Source of the DNA: DATLRC01 sp035534895
GTDB lineage: Bacteria > Patescibacteriota > Saccharimonadia > Saccharimonadales > UBA4665
Direction: 5' to 3'
Length of the DNA stretch: 6,374 bases
NCBI GenBank assembly: GCA_035534895.1
Contig: DATLRC010000020.1
Coordinates: 1-6,374 of the forward strand
Every line of letters starts with the position of its first letter. Within the stretch, counting starts at the first letter, position 1. Position numbers and translations under genes: made by a program. This document shows positions 3,341 through 6,374 of the stretch, piece by piece. The notes beneath the pieces were generated by a model that had not been told where the DNA came from, searched no databases, and saw only the letters and a list, made by a program, of their open reading frames with translations.

Positions 3341-4909
3341 ATGCCTAAGCAAATACTAGCAGTGGCGTTGTGTAGGGTGTCTAGCATTGAACAATTAGAG
3401 AGCAACAGCCTCGATCACCAAAAAGGTAATGTATTAAAAGCAGCCAAAGAACTTAGCGCAATAATACCAGATGATGCCGTGTGGGAAGGAGCTGTTTCAA
3501 GTAAAAAAGGAGTGAACTTTAATCGCAAAGATCTTAAAGAGATATATGAATATTGTAAGAGTCATGCAGCTGTTAGGTATGTCATCGTTCAAGAAGTCGA
3601 TAGATTCATGAGGAGTCCCGATGAACAGACCTACTTTTATGTTAAATTTTGGTATGAATTAAGGGTACGTATATGGTTTGCAGATAAGCCAGAGCTTAAT
3701 GAGGATACTCACGTTGCAAGTTTACTTAGGTATATGGAGGGATGGAGGGCTGCAGGAAGCAATGAGGAAAGACAGAACAAATCAATAAATGGACAAACGG
3801 CTGCATTAAAAGAAGGGAGGTATCCATTTGCTCCTAAACCTGGCTATAAACATGGTTATGAAAAAGGTATTCAAGAGATACATACAGTTCGTGGCCCCGC
3901 ACTAAGAACTGTCCTAATTAGGCTAGCAAGCAAGATTGTAACTCCGTCACAAGCTTTAATAGAGCTAAACAATAGCAAGTTTATGGTAGGGCATTCGCCA
4001 TACAGAATGGATAAGTTTAGAAATATCGTTACAGATCCCTTTTATGCTGGAATTGTAGAAATAAACAAACAAGTTCATGTGCGAAACGAACACGGATTAC
4101 ACGAGCCCCTTATAACCAAAGCCCAGCATCTAGAACTCATAAAGATTATGGATAATAAAAAGAAGGCTCAATCAGGACCCCACAAAAACGGAAACCCTAA
4201 ATATCCTATATCAAATTTGGCAACATGTGATAAATGTTTAGAGAAAACAAATTGTAGATATGTTGGGTTCGATCATGGCAATGGCAAGTCTAATTCAAAG
4301 CTTATATACGAAAAATACCGCTGCCGAGCCTGCGGTAGATACATGACACGCAATGAACTCCACTCAAAAGTAGAGGGACAGTTCAAGGACAATCCAATAA
4401 CATCAGAGGCTCAAGACGAGCTTATAAAGGCTCTAAAAATAGTCTGGAAACAACGAGAAGGACAAGCTGAGCAAGAAACTATTCGTATTAAACATGTAAT
4501 ATCCAACCTAAGGCGTTCCATTAACGATCAAGTTGAAGCAGCAACAGATCCCGACAATGTGGCTATCAAGCAAGAGATACTAGATGCAATAGACAGAAAG
4601 AAGCAAAATATCGTTGATTTAGAGAATAAGCTTGAAGATCTTAATAATAGTACTAACGATGACTGGGAGCGATTCTTGCGGTATGCGTACAGTTACATAG
4701 AAGATATAGGTGCTAAGTTTCTTGATGAGTCAACATCCCAAGAAAACAGATTAAGGTGTAAACAGATTGTTTTTCCTGCTGGTTTTCATGTTGACGAAAG
4801 AAATAAAGTTTACACCCCCGAAAAGAGCTTACTTATCACCTTACTGCCAACAAAAAAGGACGCCTTAGCGCCCGATTTTTCCCATTTGGTGCGGGTCAGG
4901 GGACTCTAA
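3341..4909 (+). CDS. Large serine recombinase (site-specific integrase)
   Basis: 522 residues, a normal length for large serine integrases. The N-terminal resolvase domain (about 5-140) carries CRVSSIEQLESNSLDHQ, with R12 and catalytic nucleophile S14, and VDRFMRS with D87-R88. The recombinase domain follows (about 155-270; RYPFAPKPGYKHG is typical), then a zinc ribbon with C296-x2-C299 and C328-x2-C331, and a coiled coil at about 375-435 as in the subunit-contact motif of this class. The enzyme would cut attP and attB with a 2-base stagger through phosphoserine links and integrate the element. ATG 3341 is preceded by AAGGAG. The last eight residues (HLVRVRGL) are encoded within or next to the 3' end of the opposite-strand tRNA-Gly, meaning the gene end was reshaped by the att junction. 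Excision would therefore change its C-terminus. Confidence 0.93.
   Translation: MPKQILAVALCRVSSIEQLESNSLDHQKGNVLKAAKELSAIIPDDAVWEGAVSSKKGVNFNRKDLKEIYEYCKSHAAVRYVIVQEVDRFMRSPDEQTYFYVKFWYELRVRIWFADKPELNEDTHVASLLRYMEGWRAAGSNEERQNKSINGQTAALKEGRYPFAPKPGYKHGYEKGIQEIHTVRGPALRTVLIRLASKIVTPSQALIELNNSKFMVGHSPYRMDKFRNIVTDPFYAGIVEINKQVHVRNEHGLHEPLITKAQHLELIKIMDNKKKAQSGPHKNGNPKYPISNLATCDKCLEKTNCRYVGFDHGNGKSNSKLIYEKYRCRACGRYMTRNELHSKVEGQFKDNPITSEAQDELIKALKIVWKQREGQAEQETIRIKHVISNLRRSINDQVEAATDPDNVAIKQEILDAIDRKKQNIVDLENKLEDLNNSTNDDWERFLRYAYSYIEDIGAKFLDESTSQENRLRCKQIVFPAGFHVDERNKVYTPEKSLLITLLPTKKDALAPDFSHLVRVRGL
4852..4873 (-). terminator. Intrinsic terminator of tRNA-Gly, inside the recombinase gene
   Basis: On the minus strand GGGCGC, loop TAAG, GCGTCC form a 6-bp stem (one G-U pair) followed by six T (4857-4852). 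It starts 13 bases after the encoded CCA end of the tRNA, so it is well placed to end tRNA transcription, and lies within the last 20 codons of the recombinase. On the plus strand the same repeat has a mismatch but is followed by five T, so weak bidirectional use is possible. Confidence 0.7.
4887..4909. other. Probable attachment-site region at the tRNA 3' end
   Basis: The recombinase gene ends inside the tRNA T-arm, so this overlap is the likely host/element junction (attR or attL). The crossover dinucleotide cannot be located without an empty site or the other junction. Confidence 0.4.
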
Positions 4910-4963
4910 CCCCTGGCCTCGTCCTTGGCAAGGACGCGCTCTAAACAACTGAGCTAGACCCGC
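4887..4963 (-). tRNA. trnG: tRNA-Gly (anticodon GCC), CCA encoded
   Basis: Complete cloverleaf on the minus strand: acceptor GCGGGTC (from 4963) with GACCCGC (4897-4891), D-stem GCTC/GAGC, anticodon stem CGTCC/GGACG around loop TTGCCAA (anticodon GCC, reads GGC and GGU), five-base variable loop AGGCC, T-stem AGGGG/CCCCT, discriminator A at 4890 and encoded CCA at 4889-4887. The D-loop is AGTTGTTTA instead of AGTTGGTTA, and the T-loop is TTAGAGT instead of TTCGAGT. This replaces the G19-C56 contact by U19 and A56, which can still pair. A good promoter and a terminator flank it, so it looks functional despite serving as an integration site. Confidence 0.95.
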
Positions 4964-4976
4964 GAGAACTTGAATA

Positions 4977-5006
4977 ATTGTACCAAGACGAATTGCCTTA
5001 GATCAA
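4977..5006 (-). promoter_or_regulatory. Promoter of tRNA-Gly
   Basis: On the minus strand TTGATC (5006-5001), an 18-base spacer and TACAAT (4982-4977) predict transcription from about 4970, seven bases before the mature tRNA end. Confidence 0.6.
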
Positions 5007-5010
5007 TTTG

Positions 5011-5121
5011 GTGGATCATCACAGGGAAAACTGGAACTATATTCTTTCTGCCGTCCAAACCCTAAGTGATCGGTTAGAGTCACTTGATTTTGATGAAATG
5101 ATGGAGGCTGACAATGTTTAA
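5011..5121 (+). CDS. Possible 36-residue ORF overlapping the PLD-like gene
   Basis: GTG 5011 to TAA 5119-5121 encodes VDHHRENWNYILSAVQTL then SDRLESLDFDEMMEADNV, an acidic, amphipathic helical peptide. The last 8 bases overlap the start of the PLD-like gene (ATGTTTAA), an arrangement typical of translational coupling. Against it: no Shine-Dalgarno, a GTG start, an in-frame stop at 4999-5001, and a start that lies next to the tRNA promoter. It may be a genuine small partner, or the remnant of a gene whose front was lost near the tRNA. Confidence 0.35.
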   Translation: MDHHRENWNYILSAVQTLSDRLESLDFDEMMEADNV

Positions 5122-5575
5122 GCTCCCCTTTGGTGCTCCTCGCTCATTCGAGTCAAAACTGTATAGCGAAGTGTCGTTCTACACTGCTTTCATAGCTGAC
5201 ATCAAACAAGCGTCGTCGACTATTATAATAGAAAGTCCGTTTATCACCTACCGACGTGGGGCATATTTACTACCAGAGTTTGTACGTGCTCTTGACCGAG
5301 GTGTATCTATCATGATCAACACTCGAGATCCACTTGAGCACGAAGGCTCTATGAGACAACAAGCGCAGGCAGTACTGCATACTTTTGAAGGTATGGGTGT
5401 AGACGTACAATTTACGACCAAATTACACCGTAAACTGGCCATTATCGACAAATCTGTACTATGGGAAGGAAGCTTGAATATCCTGTCTCATGCAAATAGC
5501 CGAGAAGTGATGAGGCGCACACTATCACGTACTCACAGTAAAGCCATGATGAAATTTTTATCTGTAAAACGATGA
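5114..5575 (+). CDS. Phospholipase-D-like protein, single HKD motif (possible nuclease)
   Basis: 153 residues. The C-terminal half holds H105-R-K107-L-A-I-I-D112 (the HxKx4D signature) followed by WEGSLNILSHANSREVMRR, with G119-S120, N122 and E131 in the positions usual for PLDc_2 domains. The first half (STIIIESPFI, then the GVSIMINTRDP strand) gives the matching beta-alpha fold. One HKD half-site implies a homodimer, as in the bacterial Nuc endonuclease; the PLD_2 group is often linked to DNA or RNA cleavage or to helicases, while lipid activity is less likely because there is no signal peptide. The start is fixed by GGAGG at 5103-5107, six bases before ATG 5114. Substrate unknown. Confidence 0.85.
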   Translation: MFKLPFGAPRSFESKLYSEVSFYTAFIADIKQASSTIIIESPFITYRRGAYLLPEFVRALDRGVSIMINTRDPLEHEGSMRQQAQAVLHTFEGMGVDVQFTTKLHRKLAIIDKSVLWEGSLNILSHANSREVMRRTLSRTHSKAMMKFLSVKR

Positions 5576-5592
5576 TATAATAGGAACAGCTT

Positions 5593-5796
5593 ATGAATAC
5601 TTACGATGAGAAGGATATCGACGGTGTTATGCGCTATATGGCTATTTTTCACCCAGAAAACGCCAACCGCATATACTGTCAGGCCTTGCTTGAATACTGG
5701 GAGATGACGCTCAAGGACATTGCCCTAAACAACCCTGAGGACATTGAGAAAATTGTCCAGGCTTTTGAAGCTTCAAAGCAAAAAGACAAGAATTAA
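5593..5796 (+). CDS. 67-residue acidic helical protein, unknown function
   Basis: ATG 5593 is preceded by AGGA (5582-5585) at a 7-base distance and follows the PLD-like gene by 17 bases, so the two are probably co-transcribed; a TATAAT at 5576-5581 may add a local promoter. The protein is acidic and helical (YDEKDIDGVMRYMAIFHPEN near the start, EDIEKIVQAFEASKQ near the end), with no membrane segment or known motif. Its stop overlaps the stop of the convergent XRE gene by four bases (TTAA, 5793-5796). Family not recognised. Confidence 0.7.
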   Translation: MNTYDEKDIDGVMRYMAIFHPENANRIYCQALLEYWEMTLKDIALNNPEDIEKIVQAFEASKQKDKN

Positions 5797-6002
5797 GGTA
5801 AAATGTCTCGAAACCGAGTGTCCAGCACTTTTAAGATTTTATCTAATAGTTTGAGTGACGGTAGCGTATACCCCTGCTCCAGTTTCGCATAATAACCACG
5901 CTCAGTACCTGCCCGTTTTGCCACTTCCTCCTGTGTCATGCCTTTTTGTGACCGAATGGTACGCAACCGTTCGCCTAAATATTTGCCAAGCTTTGATGTC
6001 AT
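5793..6002 (-). CDS. XRE-family (Cro/CI-type) transcriptional regulator
   Basis: 69 residues, essentially only a helix-turn-helix domain: YLGERLRTIRSQKGMTQEEV, then AKRAGTERGYYAKLEQGYTL and PSLKLLDKILKVLDTRFRDI. The MTQEEVAKRAG helix, the recognition helix around ERGYYAKLEQG and the PSLKLLDKILKVL helix are textbook XRE. It lacks a sensor domain, so it most likely acts as a simple dimeric repressor or an antitoxin-like regulator. TATAAT on the minus strand at 6015-6010 puts transcription at about 6003, so the message would be leaderless and no Shine-Dalgarno is found. It is convergent with the 67-residue gene and divergent from the gene at 6118. Confidence 0.9.
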   Translation of the reverse strand: MTSKLGKYLGERLRTIRSQKGMTQEEVAKRAGTERGYYAKLEQGYTLPSLKLLDKILKVLDTRFRDILP

Positions 6003-6009
6003 ATTGTGT

Positions 6010-6048
6010 ATTATAGCTTGTTTTCACTTCATTCACTCCGTAAAGTGA
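6010..6048 (-). promoter_or_regulatory. XRE promoter -10 and candidate operator dyad
   Basis: The minus-strand -10 TATAAT is at 6015-6010. Just upstream, TCACTT (6024-6029) and AAGTGA (6043-6048) form an inverted repeat with a 13-base interval, with a further CACT at 6034-6037. The dyad covers the -35 region of the XRE gene and abuts the divergent promoter, a suitable place for XRE autoregulation and control of the neighbour. Confidence 0.45.
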
Positions 6049-6058
6049 TAGAGGCTGC

Positions 6059-6087
6059 TTGCAATACAAGCGCATTCGTAGTATAAT
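6059..6087 (+). promoter_or_regulatory. Near-consensus sigma70-type promoter for the gene at 6118
   Basis: TTGCAA (6059-6064), a 17-base spacer and TATAAT (6082-6087) predict transcription from about 6094, giving a leader of some 24 bases with AAGGAG (6100-6105) before ATG 6118. Confidence 0.75.
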
Positions 6088-6117
6088 AGTCTTTGAAATA
6101 AGGAGTTGGCAATCATT

Positions 6118-6374
6118 ATGGATAAAGGTAGTTTAATTGAGTTAGTAGAACTTGGTCGCAATGCTTTGGATGCAAATGAGCGATCAGATTTTGACACTGA
6201 ACTCGTCACTCGACTTGGTTTAGTTAGTGAAACTGCCGGTTCCATTGCTCTAGAAGGTGCACAGGTTGAAACAGCTGTCCCAATCGTAGAAACCATCGTA
6301 GAAACCACCCCCACTCCAGAGGCTGCTCCTGTAACTTCAGAAGGCTTGCTCGCTACCCTCGACGTTGCTCTCAC
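6118..6374 (+). CDS. Unknown acidic protein, N-terminal part (runs off the window)
   Basis: The first 85 codons are visible from ATG 6118, with AAGGAG upstream and a strong promoter. The start is MDKGSLIELVELGRNALDAN, an amphipathic helix, followed by an acidic region and a low-complexity Val/Glu/Thr/Pro linker (VETAVPIVETIVETTPTPEA), with no membrane segment or known motif. Low-complexity Pro/Thr/Glu linkers usually join domains, so the informative part probably lies beyond the window. The opposite-strand frame in this region has no ribosome site and low-complexity Ser/Thr/Val content, which fits a shadow of this gene. Confidence 0.75.
   Translation, partial: MDKGSLIELVELGRNALDANERSDFDTELVTRLGLVSETAGSIALEGAQVETAVPIVETIVETTPTPEAAPVTSEGLLATLDVAL

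Larger units (their letters stand above)
1..4909. mobile_element. Right-hand portion of an integrated element ending at tRNA-Gly
   Basis: A large serine recombinase gene is the last gene before a tRNA gene and its 3' end overlaps the tRNA 3' end, the arrangement expected when an element has integrated at a tRNA. To the left lie genes typical of accessory DNA: tandem micro-ORFs, a terminase-like helix-turn-helix protein, a membrane-protein cluster and an insertion-sequence gene. I searched the window by eye for a second copy of the tRNA 3' end (GACCCGCACCA or its complement) and found none, so the left junction must lie beyond position 1 or be too short to see. Serine integrases exchange at a 2-base core and need not leave a long duplication. 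The left limit given here is only the window edge. Confidence 0.5.

Noticed and set aside
5248..5451. Minus-strand 67-codon frame inside the PLD-like gene
   Set aside because: It is fully contained in a gene with a clear HKD domain, has no ribosome site, and its Cys/Ser/Arg-rich translation looks like an antisense shadow.
6033..6374. Minus-strand 113-codon frame at the right edge
   Set aside because: Low-complexity Ser/Thr/Val translation, no ribosome site in view, and it covers the strong plus-strand promoter and coding start at 6118.
1..6374. CRISPR array or reverse-transcriptase/retron-type system
   Set aside because: No regularly spaced repeats, no cas-like or reverse-transcriptase motifs in any frame examined.

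Overview
The window reads as an AT-rich bacterial accessory region: an integrated mobile element with a recombinase at its right edge, followed by a tRNA gene and a set of small host-side genes. UGA is used as a normal stop (for example at 5573-5575 and at the ends of the 896-1546 and 2966-type frames), so the standard bacterial code applies. The very small genes, the TATAAT boxes sitting almost on top of start codons and the general protein style make me think of a Patescibacteria/Saccharibacteria-type genome, but this is an impression; there is no marker gene that proves it.

Left part (1-1748, all minus strand). Position 1-63 is the first 21 codons of what looks like an IS3-type transposase OrfA. 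Upstream of it on the same strand is a tight three-gene cluster of membrane proteins: a 216-residue exported, single-anchor protein with four cysteines (896-1546), a 179-residue three-helix membrane protein (349-888) and a 73-residue one-helix plus coiled-coil protein (111-332) that looks truncated next to the insertion sequence. The cluster is preceded by about 190 bases of strongly structured DNA (1586-1739), which I read as a 5' leader with two long stems in pseudoknot or switch arrangement.

Middle part (1782-3257, plus strand). Two tandem paralogous micro-proteins (53 and 48 residues, shared KGKT-x-EQ-x-AQE motif) are followed by a 151-residue helix-turn-helix protein with a terminase-small-subunit flavour. 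A 15-base promoter-like repeat occurs before the first micro-gene and again at the start of the helix-turn-helix gene. Then comes a 389-base gene-free stretch holding a good promoter with a 12-base palindrome in its spacer, a folded leader RNA, an intrinsic terminator, and a hairpin that buries the ribosome binding site of a 56-residue protein.

Recombinase and tRNA (3269-4963). A large serine recombinase (522 residues) follows, preceded by an 11-bp inverted repeat. Its last codons run into the 3' end of a tRNA-Gly(GCC) gene on the opposite strand, and the tRNA's own terminator lies inside the recombinase coding sequence. This is the usual picture of an element integrated at a tRNA 3' end; the left junction is not in the window. 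The tRNA itself carries a paired exchange (G19 to U, C56 to A) of a nearly invariant tertiary contact.

Right part (4964-6374). A possible 36-residue ORF overlaps a phospholipase-D-like (single HKD) protein, followed by a 67-residue protein of unknown role, a convergent and apparently leaderless XRE repressor, and a divergent gene (partial) with a near-consensus promoter. The XRE gene and the last gene share an intergenic region with a dyad that may be the XRE operator.

The mobile element probably uses the serine recombinase for integration and excision, with the leader RNA and 56-residue protein as control elements; the membrane cluster and micro-proteins are cargo of unknown function.
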